A DNA stretch of 64,000 nucleotides from assembly GCA_033782935.1 (NCBI GenBank), contig JAWQEG010001402.1, positions 335,001 to 399,000 of the forward strand, read 5' to 3'. The notes under the pieces are model-generated. The model was given only the letters and a program-made list of their open reading frames with translations. It ran no database searches and was not told the origin of the DNA. The position numbers were made by a program, and so were the translations under genes. This DNA comes from Petrolisthes cinctipes (Eukaryota > Arthropoda > Malacostraca > Decapoda > Porcellanidae). Positions 51,471 through 63,800 of this stretch are shown piece by piece. The number at the start of each line of letters is the position of its first letter. Position 1 is the first letter of the stretch.

Positions 51471-51764
51471 TTGGAAGTGACCTACGGGCAGACACTGTTA
51501 CCAGAACCTTATCCAATACACACATCTGGTAAGCCTGCCGGGGAGGCGGGAACTGTTCCATCTGCTAACGAAACCCGAGAAATAAGCTCAGCAGGCAGTT
51601 ACTCGATCGTGTGAACAGGGCTTAATAAATACAAAGGAAATTATGTAACTTTTCTCTGCTTTCGGGCATTGTAGTATGACACATTATAAAGCTTGTGTTA
51701 AGGCCAGTACATACATATTATATTATCAGTGGAAAGTATGTTTTTTATACCTGGATTTATAAAG

Positions 51765-52340
51765 GGATAATATAGTAATACTTTTTGTACATTGGAGCAC
51801 CTTGATTCCTCCATAGTATGCCAGCAAACAGGACCAGATTAACAAAAATAATGGTGTGCTGTTGTTGTTGTTGCTTGGAATAGCTTGGAGGTGAACCAAT
51901 AACTCCAGATTTACCACCAACACTGTACAGTACAATTATATCCCCTTATATATTTCTATTGGAGACCACTTTATGATTTGTTAATTGACTTGTGCTTAAG
52001 GGGAGAACATCTTTTTTTTTGGTAAATTGGAAGGCTATTGATTCCTCTAAACTGTGCCAGGAAATGGATCTCCTATTGGCAACATTGTTCAGTTCGGTTG
52101 TTCGGCGCTTTCCTAGGATTTATAACTCTTCAAATTTCACATGTGTCGTGCTCAATATTTCAGTACAGTATTACTTTGCTGCACTGTATTTCACTATCAA
52201 TCACTGTGTTTCTTTTCGCGTCTTTTCTCGTTTCCACCAAAATTTGTATATTACGATTTTGGTGTGGTGAATTGTTTCCTGGTATAGTTTGGAGGAATTA
52301 GTAGCACTCTAATTTACCAAGAAAAGAATCTCCCCTTTAA
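51765..52340. mobile_element. P1 (51765-51948) and P2 (51993-52340) MITEs
   Basis: P2 arms are TTAAggggagaac and aatctcccctttaa. Its centre (52090-52265) is unrelated to other copies and may be a further insertion. Confidence 0.65.
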
Positions 52341-52569
52341 TCATATGAGGAACCAATGTTATGGAAGGCAATACATATGTTGTTGATGTTTGAATCATAC
52401 GGGATCTTATAATTATCTATCAAAGTCCTTATAGCAATATTATGAAATACAAAACACCTGTATTTCCTCACAAGCATTGCATCTATTCAAGAGTTATTTA
52501 TATTTGTATGATTTTTTGAACCAGCAGGAGAGATTTATTATTATTATTATTATTATACATATATCATTG

Positions 52570-53250
52570 ATGTTTACAGTTGAGGTCATTGTGAAGGATT
52601 TACCATGTTTTGAAAGCATTATAATTTTTCCATGTGTTGAAATACATTGATTATAATGTGTTGAGAGCATTATAAATTACCATGCATAAAAATGCATTGG
52701 ATATTATATGTGTTGAAAGCCATTGGTCTTGTTTTGAAATGCATTATAATTTTTCATGTGTTGAAAATCACTATAAGTTATTATGTGTGTTGAAAGCATA
52801 ATAATTTTCCATGTGTTGCAAGCCATTGGTTGTGTGTTGAAAGCATTATAACTTACCATGTGTTGAAATGCATTGGTCATGTGTTGAAAGGATTATAACT
52901 TACCATACATTGAAAGCCATTAGTTATATGTTGAAATGCATTAGTTACCACGTGTTGAAAATCATTGGTTATCATCATATGTTTAATGGATAATAATTTA
53001 CCATGTGTTGAAATACATAGGTTATATGTGTTGAAATACATTGGTTATCATATGTGTTGACAGCATTATAATTTACTATGTGTTGAAATACATTAGTTAT
53101 ATTTGTTGACAGCATTATAATTTACTATGTGTTGAAATATATTGGTTATATGTGTTGAAAGCATTATAATTTACCATGTGTTGTAATACATTGGTTATCA
53201 TGTGTGTTTAAATGCATTGATTATTACAGTATGTGTGTTGGTAGAGTGAC
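52570..53250. repeat. Minisatellite around 'tgtgttgaaagcattataa'
   Basis: About fifteen degenerate units of 30-60 bp alternating 'gtgttgaaagcattataatt' and 'accatgtgttgaaatacatt'. Confidence 0.85.
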
Positions 53251-53429
53251 AACAGTGTGACCGGTCCTACCTCGTAACCTTTAACTCTGGTGCCTCAACC
53301 AGGCATCATCAACCCCTCAAGTGTGAACAAAAGCAAGTGTAGAGACATAATGTATTAATGAATAGTGAGCATTAATTTATAGTTGCCAGCAAAGTTAAAG
53401 GTTTTGCCGTATCAGCAGACATAAGATAC

Positions 53430-53635
53430 AGTAGGTCCTGGATATAAGATCAATAAATTCAGAACATCCTTATAACAGAGGCTCAGTAAATTACTTACTT
53501 AAGTTTGTCTGGTAATGAATAACAGAAGTCTGGGAAAACTTTTGATGGTCTTCAATGGAGGACTTATATGTGTAAAATGAAGAAATGATGAATACAAGTA
53601 TTTATTTATTGTATATCCAGGGTCTGCTGTACAGC
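53430..53635. mobile_element. Mariner-like MITE copy
   Basis: Starts CAGTAGGTCCTGGATATAAG after TA, ends 'agggtctgctgta'. Confidence 0.75.
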
Positions 53636-54027
53636 ATCTTGAAAGTATTACCATAAAGTACCATACTGTACTGCAAGCTGTAGAATTGCATAATGTATAG
53701 TGAAGTTTATATATATAAATATATAAGCTCATTTTGTGATGCAAAAATTGTGCCATGAATGCAGTGGATTATAGCATTTGATTTATTATTTGTAAAACTC
53801 TTGATAGCCTATATGCTGTAACTGTATAAACAGAAATAGATTGTGGCCACGGAATATGATACATATTTATTTAATTTTTATTTTTTTATTATTTCATTTA
53901 TTTTGGTTCAGTTAGTAATTTTCATTAAAAACGTGTTAATAATATTTGTAGATTATTGTTTTCTCATTGGTCTGCTCTTATAAAATGTGTGTTTTTTATG
54001 GTAACCGTATATATGTGTCATTGTTAT

Positions 54028-54520
54028 TGTTAAGGGGAGGTTATCTTGTTGGTGAAATGGAAGGATACTATTTCCCCCTAACTATGCCAGAAAAAAAAGA
54101 CACCATCAATGGTACTAATGGGGGATCTGTTTCTTAGCATAGTTTGGAGGCATCAGAGACCTTCCAATTCACCAACAAAATAATCTTCCCTTCCCTTAAC
54201 ATGAGCACATTACTGTACCATCATTATCATCTCATTTATGTAAGTGTTTTGTTGCAGTTGCTCATAATGATAGAACTGTATACAAGAATATCCATGGGTG
54301 GTGTTGACGATGGTGTGGTACCGGTACGATGACTCTATATACAACACTACACAGACATCTTACCCCAGTACCACACCATCACCAACACCACCTATCAATA
54401 TTCTTGCATTACGATGGTGTGGTACTGGTAATGATGGCTGTGTAGTGTTCTCTTAGAGGCGTTGTATAGGTACCACACCAACACTACCTATCGATATTCT
54501 TGCATACGTCCCAGAGTGTA
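54028..54520. mobile_element. P2 MITE (54031-54200) and two overlapping family G MITEs
   Basis: P2 is flanked by TTAA. Family G arms occur at 54275, 54375-54445 and 54465-54515, giving one and a half copies. Confidence 0.7.
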
Positions 54521-55145
54521 CACAACCTTAGAAATGAATACAGTGGAAATAAATAAGGTGTAGCAGACCTGTTGCATGAATAAACAATATATAAGGCACT
54601 GCAACCAGCTATTTTCATCACCTTCATAATTGAGAACCCAACTTCCCCCCCACATGGCTAAGCATTAGGCCTATATGAAAATTCAACATGCAGTTACGGT
54701 TGAAAATGATACATACTTACATACAGAGAGTTTGTGTGTTTATTATTGATTGATTTCTCCACATTTCCCTTCAGTTTAATCCAGTTTCCAATATTTTCCT
54801 TCAGTTTCCTTCATTTTACTGCATTTTCCTACATTCCTACAACGTGCAGTTATGGTCAATAATGATGTGTTTCTGGCTAACGTTTTTGACTACACCTTCA
54901 GGCCCCAGACAAAAGGGTGCATCTGCTGGACTCTTTCGGAAGGCAGGGTTTCAATTATGCTCTGCTAAATTAACCAAAAGAGAAATGTTATAGAAAATTG
55001 TGGTCTGCTCTTCATTGGCAGTGTTTACATTGACTTAAGACAGACCGGTGTTAGTGGTAATATGGAAGTGGGTCAAGTTATTTTATTTTATCATTATTAT
55101 TATTTTTTTTTTAGAACTCTGTAAAGAGGAAGTTTTTAATTCAGT
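54521..55145. other. Intergenic DNA, no gene seen
   Basis: A short repeat of 'cttcagttt' lies at 54765-54835. Otherwise unremarkable. Confidence 0.4.
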
Positions 55146-56125
55146 ATTGTTTTGAGGGACTAGTACAGTGTTGTTGGTGGTGGTAAATCTGGAGCTACTG
55201 ATTCCTCCTCCACAATAATCTAAGCAACAACAGACAGGCCACCAATATTTTTGTTTATCTGGTCCGGTTTGTTTCCTAGCATACTTTGGAGGAATCAAGG
55301 CACTCCAATGTGCCAAACGTATACACTTGCCTATAACCTTTCTAGGCGTGTTAATTAATTTAGGGAGTAATACACTTTTGGTACATTAAAGTGCCTTGAT
55401 TCCTCCAAAGTATGTCAGAAAACGGGACTGGATTGAGAAAAATAATGGTGTCCTGTTGCTTGGAATAGTTTGGAGGAATCAGCTGCTCCAGATTTACCAC
55501 CAACACTGTACTGTACTACCCCCATTAAGTAAAGCTCTGTTGAAAAAAAAAGGGCTTGTTCTTGTGTAAAAGGTTTCTCAAAATAGTCATGATGTGCATT
55601 ACAGTACAGTAGGCCCTTGATATAAGATGATTAAATTTAGTACATACGTATACTGTATCTTTTTAACACAGGCTCAGTAAATCACACATTAGTCTGTATG
55701 GTAATGAATAACAAGCCTGGAAAAACAAACATTTGATGGTCTTCAATGAGGGACTTATGTGTGTAAAATTAAGAAATGATGGATACAAGTATTTATTCAT
55801 TGTATATCAAGGCTCTACTGTAGCTTAATTTGTTCTTGGGATGAAAAGTTTCTGCTCAGACATAATAATTATTCTTCAATATGCTGTACATTATCGATAG
55901 AGTAAAATATGTTAATATATAACTGCCATTAAGAATATATTTTACTATGTGTTGTAAGGGGAGCTTCTAATGTTGGGGAATTGGAAGGTCTCTGCAGATT
56001 CCTCCGAACTATGCCACCAAACAGATCCCCTATTCATACCATAAATGAGGGCGTCTGTTTTTCGGCATAGTTAGGAGGAATCAGTAGCCTTTCAATTCAC
56101 TAACAAGAGAATCTGACCTTAATAA
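55146..56125. mobile_element. P1, P1, mariner-like and P2 MITEs in series
   Basis: P1 at 55150-55320 and 55358-55530; mariner-like at 55608-55822 (CAGTAGGCCCTTGATATAAG); P2 at 55958-56125. Confidence 0.75.
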
Positions 56126-57426
56126 TTGATGCAGGTGACACTGTTAGCGCTGGTGTGTGTGAATATTATTGCATTAGAGTTTTGAGAACAGTTTGTTCCT
56201 CTTGTGGACGAGGTTGACATATGTTTAGCAGTTGTATAGGAATGGAATTGCAAATATATTTTCTTTGATATGTGTTGCACTTTAAAGTGTAATATAAAAT
56301 AAAAATGTATCCTTATAATTATTTTTTATTACTATCTTTCTCCTGTCTTACCGTATCTATATCTGGTGTGAAATATAGATGATGAGGGAAAGTGTCCAAT
56401 ATATATTTTATTATCTTTTTAAAGGAAAATTGTCCATACATGTATTTGTACACTCATTATCAATATACATACCAAGTTTGAAGGAGATATATTGTATTTT
56501 CGATTTTTTATTAATATGTATAATACAAAAAAACATGTTTTGTGTAATAGCCATTCAAAGTTTGTGTAAGGTTTCACCCATTATGTCTTTCCCAATCTGG
56601 ATTATTTTCATGTATGTTACTGGTGAACTTACAGTGATAATGCACCAAAACCTTCATGAAATTATGTTAATATTTATTGTCAATAATTGTGAGGTATTCA
56701 TGGTCTGGTACCAGGATTTTCCACTTTTTCATCTTTAAATAAGGCCGCCAATGAGTGGCAGTCAATGGAACAGAGTGAAGTGCACAAGTACAATGACCTA
56801 CAAACTATAAACATCAAAGAAATAATTAAAGGAAAGATTATAAAAGCCTGCTGGGACACAGAAGAATGGAAGAAAGAAATAACAGCAAAAACAACTTGCA
56901 CATTGTAAAAATAGAGACTTGAAGCCTAACATCTGCACTGACGAGCAATAATTATATGACTGATTTTCCTGTACAGTGGCCAAAAGAAATTGTTGGAAAC
57001 TTGGAACCACCCTTGCATTGAAATTAATTATAAATATCCATAGGGGAGTTCCAATACTTTTTTTGTTGACATGAAAAGACACCCAATTGAAGGCACATCT
57101 TTACTGCTGATTCTTGCATTAATTATGTGTGGGGCGGCAATCGAAGACCAAATAAAGTACCGGCTAATGGACTGCCCAATGTATATGCTGTACTGTACAA
57201 ACTCTCCCACACAGAACAACAAACAACTTACCTTGTGAGGATATTGGGCTAACACCCTCAGCTACATGAAGTGCCGCTGTATCCCCTGTTCTGTCTCAAG
57301 TATAATGGGATGCGGTGCTCCAACTTATTGTAGTGGGGCCACGTCTGGTACGAGGGCAGGGTGTGTGTGTCAGGTATCTTTGCAGGGAGTTGTCATGATG
57401 TCTCTTGAAACATCCACACTGCAGGT
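56126..57426. other. Intergenic DNA, no gene supported
   Basis: Positions 56745-56775 share 'gccaatgagtggcagtcaat' with 42036-42060. The open frames here show no recognisable domain. Confidence 0.4.
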
Positions 57427-57765
57427 GGTATTTATTGAAAGAATTACCATTTTGTAGCAGTGTTGCCAGATCCTGCTAGGTCCCAGTATTTTGCCCTGGT
57501 CATTTCCTGTACTTTACCACGGTTATTTCCCGATAGTTTGCCCAGGTTAGGTCCCGGTAGTCTGATGTGGTCTAGATTAGGTTAGGTAAGGTCAGGTAGG
57601 GTCAGGCTAATTTCAAAATGCCCCATTTGAATATGCCCTATCTTGCAAATGGGGCATTTGCGGAGGAAATGCCATAGAGGAAAATAGTCTTAGAGTGGTC
57701 TAAATAAGTGGGTAGTGAAAGTAGAAAAACCGTACGCAATAACGGTAAATCTTTCAATATTTACC
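57427..57765 (-). mobile_element. MITE family M1 (reverse)
   Basis: Ends GGTATTTATTG and the near inverse. Flanks are CTGCAGGT (57419-57426) and CTGCAGGC (57766-57773), a 7/8 matching target duplication. Confidence 0.88.
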
Positions 57766-57779
57766 CTGCAGGCTGACAT

Positions 57780-58315
57780 GTTTCTCAGGTACAGAAGAAG
57801 ACTGTTGAAGAGTTTAGGCCCTTTCCTGCAGAAAGTATTCGCCCTAAGTGTCTTAATTTTCAGGAAGTTTGTTTTTGGGCCTTCAATATAACAGGTCCTT
57901 CCTCGTGTCTGGTTGGGGCCTAGTCATATGCCAATGTTTGGTACTAGACCTTCCAAGGTTCTCCAGGTGTAGATATTCTGGTACCTTTCTCTTCTTCGTT
58001 GGAGGGAGAAGAGCTTCAGGCTTCAGCCGTTCCCAATAGTTCATGTCACCGAGATACGATATTTTGTTGGTGAAGCTTCTCTGCACGGATTCTAGCTCCT
58101 CAATTTCCCCAACTGCTCTATCAAATGAGGAAAACGAGAAAAGAAAAGAAAACTACTTCTGAAACAACTAAATAACTGAAGAAAAACAGTTAAGACACCT
58201 TGCTCTTGCTCTTGCTGTTACAGGTACTCCGGGTGTTTATTCCAGGGTTGGCCTTTGTATCGGCAGCTCCTGTAAATAGAAATCGGAAAAAAAAAACAAT
58301 ACCACGCATATCTAT
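57780..58315. other. Intergenic DNA, possible decayed retroelement
   Basis: The minus-strand frame near 57890-58080 (SFTNKISYLGDMNYWERLKP) resembles a non-LTR ORF piece, but no motif is decisive. Confidence 0.3.
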
Positions 58316-59954
58316 TCACTTTCTACATCTTGCATACCACATTTTCTCCAAGAATTCTTTCACAGCACCAATCATTTCATCTGTGGTCTGCTCACACAGA
58401 CCTAACAGTAATATCATCCATTCTCTCCCTGTTAATTCCATTCCATCATATTCCATTTCAGTCAGGATGATCTGCATCATCTCTGTTCTGTCTCTCTCAT
58501 ACTTCTCACATCCCAGCATCACATGTTCTACCGTTTCATCCTCTCCTGTGTCACACATCTGGCATACCTTGCTTCGGGATTCAGACCATCTATAACTTCT
58601 TGCATTCACCTCCATACATTGTGCTCTGGCTCGAAAGAGTAGATCACCACCCAGACTTCCCTTATACCACTTCACATACTCTGGGCATTCTTTCTCATTA
58701 TACCATACAAGAGTTTCCTTTTGTTCCATATCATTTTTCCACTTTCTTAACCCCAGGCATTTCACTTCTTTGTCAATCTCACTTTTCCACTTTCTTGCAT
58801 CCCAGTCTAGCCCCTCTCTATTCCTGCTCATTATTTTCCACTCATGCATAATTCCTCTAACTACCATACCATTCATATATACCATTCTCTCACACTTCTT
58901 TCCCCATTTGCCGTTTCTAATGTTCCACATATAAACCTTTCTTGCCAGTCTTGTATCCTCCATTCGTTCCAGTCTTACTTTGTATCTAAGGGTTGCTTTC
59001 ACCAGTCTTTCTCTGAATGTACTCCATCCCATATCACCTCTCAAGTTCAAGTTCAAGTTTTAGGGTCCCGCAGAGGGCCGCTCATGGGCGGCATAATATG
59101 CGGGGGTTGTGAGGGGGATTTAGGGATCCAGGGCAGGATTAGGAAGAGGGTTAGGATAAGGGTGGATTGGGTCAGGGACTATGGGTTGAGGATTAGGATT
59201 GGGGAGGTAATGATTGGTGATCCTATTTCTAAACGTGTCAAGAGTGGGGCTATTAACTACGTGAGATGGGAGATGATTCCACTCTTGGATGCTGCGGGGA
59301 AAGAATGAGTGCCTAAATATATCAGTGCTTGTCTGGTATGTATGGTATTTTAAGTTGTGGCTGCCTCTAGTGGATCGTATACTTGTAGGGTGTAGATATG
59401 TGTCTTTGTCTATGTCAACTAACTTGTTTGTGATTTTGTATATCATCTGTTGTCTGTGTATCTGTCTTCGTGTTACTAATGGGTCTAGTTTTGTGTCTTG
59501 TTTAAGCAAAGTGACTGATGTAGTGTGTCTGTAATCACGTCTGGCCCATCTTGCAGTCTTGTTTTGTATGGACTCTAATTTATTGATATTATTGTAAGTG
59601 TGTGGGTCCCAGACGGTGTCGCAATAATCTAAATGTGGCCGAACGAAAGTGTTGTATGCAATAATTTTGGTGTCTCAAAGCTGCTATCGCTGCATACCTT
59701 GGTGCATTCAGTGCCATTCTCGCTACTCGGTTCTGTCCCACCTCTAACTTGTCTATCTCACTCTCCTTCCATGCCATACATAATGCTCGGGACAGCCACA
59801 CTCTTCCATACTTCTCTCACCACATCATACTTGCTTGCTCTCAGCCTCGCTGCACTTGCCAGTCGTCCAACCCATTGGTTCGTCATGCTAATCTTTTCAT
59901 TCTTGGTCTTTTCACTTCCACTTGGACTCAGCCATACCCCTAAGTACTTATATT
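58316..59954 (-). mobile_element. Non-LTR retroelement family C, interrupted
   Basis: The minus-strand coding runs from about 59945 (KYLGVWLSPSGSEKTKNEK, then VPSIMYGMEG, NRVARMALNAPRYAA) to a break at 59672. It resumes at 59044 (GDMGWSTFRERLVKATLRYK) and ends at 58316. The C-terminal knuckle CQMCDTGEDETVEHVMLGC is clear. The gap is exactly the family A insertion. Confidence 0.88.
59045..59672 (-). mobile_element. Family A non-LTR copy inserted in family C
   Basis: Its last 129 codons are nearly identical to the end of the copy at 28930-30045. It ends in two to three 'acttga' hexamers. TCTCAA flanks both sides (59039-59044, 59673-59678), a 6-bp target duplication. 5'-truncated. Confidence 0.92.
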
Positions 59955-60329
59955 GGTAAATTTACAGAAGAACTGGGTTCACTATATTGTGTATTTTAGT
60001 ATCATTACCCACTATTTTGGACCATTCTAAAACACTTTTATTCTATGGTGTTTCTTTCGGAGATGCCCCGTTTTCGAGATATGCCCCGTTTTACAAACAT
60101 AATTTGGAAATTAGTCTGACCTCACCTGACCTGACCTAACCTAACCTAAACAACATCAGACTACCGGGACCTAACCTGGGCAAACTACCGGGACCTAACC
60201 TGGGCAAACTACCGGGATATAACCGGTGTAAACTATCATAAAGTGACTGGGGCAAATTCCCAGGACATAGCCGGATGTGGGAACACTGCGCGATCCTAGC
60301 CAAAAACCCAGTTATTCTGTAATAATACC
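59955..60329 (+). mobile_element. MITE family M2, perfect 8-bp target duplication
   Basis: Flanked by CTTATATT on both sides (59947-59954, 60330-60337). Ends GGTAAATTTACAG and the near inverse. Inside or at the edge of non-LTR family C. Confidence 0.92.
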
Positions 60330-60337
60330 CTTATATT

Positions 60338-60855
60338 CATCAGTCTGTTTCAGAACATTCTCTCCCACTCTCCATGTGTGTTCTCTCTCATCATCTGGGA
60401 ACCGAAAGGAGCTGCCGTTGAAAATACGAAAGCTCTACAACGACAACAACAACAACAGCAAAACAACAACACTGAAATCCAGTGTTGCCAGGTGCAGGAA
60501 AATTTCTCTGTTTTAGAAAATATTGGAGTCCACACAGGGAAATTATATAAAAATTGTTCAAGAGTAAACAAGAAAATTTCTACCAGACGAAATAAAAAAA
60601 AATACCCGTCAATGTTCAAGAATAAATAGGAAATTATTGAGGTAAAAAGGTGAAATTCTGTTGTTGAAGCTGGGAACATTTCGTCAAGCAGACCTGGCAA
60701 CACTGCTGAACACTGTCGCCGACTCGCCGGTCTGGCAACACTGGACCACGAATTCTGGCGGGCATAGTTGGAGGCGGAGCTGAAGTGAATATAAAACAAG
60801 AACAAATCATAATAATAATATTAACACAACAACAACAACAACAAAAGCAGCCAAT
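60338..60855 (+). promoter_or_regulatory. Upstream region of the unknown gene
   Basis: 'tgttgccaggt' and 'ctggcaacactg' motifs recur at about 60482, 60686 and 60731, followed by a CAA-rich leader up to the ATG. No core promoter element placed. Confidence 0.3.
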
Positions 60856-63800
60856 ATGGGTGGCAAAGGAACAGATGAAGTTGATCAAGTAATAATTGTA
60901 TTGAAGAGGTAAGTAATAAAGGTAAATATTGAATGAATTACCGTTATTGCGTACGGTTTTTCTACCTTCATTATCCACTATTTTAGACCATTCTAAGACT
61001 ATTCTCTTCTATGGCATTTTCTCCGCAAATGCCCCATTTCCAAGATAGGGCATATTCAAATGGGGCATTTTGAAATTAGCCTGACCTTACCTGACCTGAC
61101 CTAACCTAACCTAACCTAACCTAGACCGCATCAGACTACCGGGACCTAACCTGGGCAAACTACCGGAACCTAACCTGGGCAAACTACCGGGAAATAATCG
61201 TGATAAAATACAATAAATGACTGGGGCAAAATACTGGGACCCAACCGGATCTGGCAACACTGCTGCAAAACGGTAATTCTTTCAATAAATACCGTAATAA
61301 ACCTTCGTATATTATAAGATGGTAAATTTAGAGAAGTGCTGACTTCACTATATTGTATATTTTAGTATCATTACCCACTATGGTAAATACTGAAAGAATT
61401 ACCGTTATTGCGTACGGTTTTCTACCTTCATTACCCACTTATTTAGACCATTCTAAGACTATTTTCAGCTAATATTGCGATTATCTGCGCCGGCGAACTA
61501 CTGGTTAGGATAGGTTGGGTTTGGTAGGGTTTGGTTACCTTTATCAATACTCAGTGGAATTATCTTGTGGACCAGAAGAGACTTCAAGACGATCTGACTC
61601 GGATGCAACAATGGTCGAACACATGGCTCATCTCTTTCCACCCCGACAAATGCAAATCAATGGAATTGGGAACAACACTAACTTAAATCAACCTGCCTAC
61701 ATGATTAACAAAGGACTGGAAATAGTCAGCCTGACCAAAGTGGATTCTGAGAAGGACCTGGGTGTACTCGTAGATTCCGACCTGATCTTCCGCAAAGATA
61801 TCAACAGTCGAGCAAATAAGGCAAATAAGATCATGGGAGTAATTCGCAGGAGCTTCAGCTATCTAGATAACGAAAACTTCAGTCGACTGTATAAGGCTCT
61901 GGTGAGACCACAAGTCGAATATGCAGCTCCGGTTTGGTCACCAATGTACAAGAAAGACATTGCCATTTTAGAAGGGATACAGAGACGTGCCACAAAATCA
62001 ATCCCCAACATGAAGATGAAGACCTACGAAGAACGACTGCGAACACTGAAGCTCCCGTCTCTCCGTTTCCGCAGACTGCGTGGGGACATGATAGAAGTTT
62101 ATAAAATGACATCAGGCATCTATGACACCACCATAAAATGCACCATACCGCTCGCCCCAATATCCAGAACTAGAGGAAACGACCGACGTGTGACCAAGAG
62201 ACAAGCCAGAACCAACCTCAGCCAACATTTCTTCAGCAACCGCATAGTAAACCCATGGAACTCCCTCCCAAATAATGTGGTCCTGGCCCCCCCATCAACT
62301 CCTTTAAAAATAGACTAGACTCCCTCTGGCATGACCATCCCATCAAATTCAACCATGAGACAGAAATTGGCCACTACTATTACCGTTCCACACGCGCATG
62401 CCACCCTACCGAAATAAATTAACAACCTAAGCAGCTGCGATCTGGGCATAGATGTTATCTAGCCTGTGCCCAGTACATCATAAGATAACATAACATAAGA
62501 TAGAAATGTATTCTTTGTTAGATATTTCAATTTTAAGATACGACTTATTTCTGTAGCGGAGGGACGAACTGAAGGTCCAGCAGGCAGTTGTGTACAATAC
62601 TCCTGACCCACCCAATCGGGATACTTTTAGCTCCTATCCACAGGATCTATTTTATTTTTAAAGGTCCCGAAGGACATTAAGTTAGGTCCCGAAGGACATT
62701 AAGTTAGGTTTCGAAGGACATTAAGCTAGGTCCCGAAGGACATTAAGTTAGGTCCTGAAGGACATTAAGTTGGGTCTCGAAGGTAACAACAGTCTAGGTA
62801 GGTTGGGTTGGTCAGGTTATTTCGTCTGGTGATCAAAAAATTATTTATCCCAATTTTAAACGATTGAATTTCCCAAGTGTAGACAAAATTTGCCTAAAAC
62901 ATGGAAGTATATCTGCATCTGGCAACACTGCACGCAGAGGCGGGAAGTCTGGAGCCCGCTAGGAAAGCCACACTCCCGTTTCAAAGTAAATATACATACA
63001 AAGGTAAATGTATACAAATGTTATTCATGTTTTTTACGTATTTCCACATACGATAACAGTCTTTAAAGTTAAAAGGGAAAAGAAATGGGCAATTTCGGTT
63101 GGCAGAAAGTGTAAAAATCAAGGACGCAGATAATCGCAATATTTACCCTATTTTCTTCTATGGCATTTCCTCCGCAAATGCCCCATTTCCAAGATAGGGC
63201 ATATTCAAGTGGGGCATTTTGAAATTAGCCTGACCTTACCTGACCTAACCTAACCTAGACCACAGCAGACTACCGGGACCTAACCTGGGCAAACTACCGG
63301 GACCTAACCTGGACAAAATACTGGAACTTAGCCAGATCTGGCAACACTGCTACAAAATGGCAATAGTCTAGGTAAATACCATATATATATATATAACTCT
63401 GACATCCTTCGCTCATAACTTAAGCTTTTAAATGTTAAGATGATATTTTTCTAATTTCTAGGCTTATGTTGTTATGCTAGAGTACAGTATTTTTTTTTCT
63501 TCTAGGCTTTAGGATGTTGTGCAAGATGAAATTTGTTCATTTTTCTGAGTTTTTAATTCTATACTAGATATTTTTTTTCTAGGCTCTTGATGTTTGGTGA
63601 GGTAATGTCTTTTATTTCTAGGCTCTTTTTTTTTTTTATTCCTAGGAATTGGATGTTATGTGAGATCATACAGTATCAAGGCATTTTATATTATACTGTA
63701 TGAAATGATATTTTTGAAAAAATTTCTGTCTTTTATTTTTGTATGTTATTTCTAGGCTTTTTTTATATATTATGCTAGATTATATTTACTATATATCTCC

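Larger units (their letters stand above)
61467..63147. mobile_element. 1.68-kb terminal-inverted-repeat element inside M1
   Basis: Terminal repeats share AATATTGCGATTATCTGCG. CTATTTTC flanks both sides (61459-61466, 63148-63155). It carries a non-LTR fragment and a 22-bp tandem repeat but no transposase. Confidence 0.88.

Noticed and set aside
57028..57457. Possible gene in the open frames near 57.1-57.4 kb
   Set aside because: No start context, splice sites or recognisable domain; the frames break at the M1 MITE.
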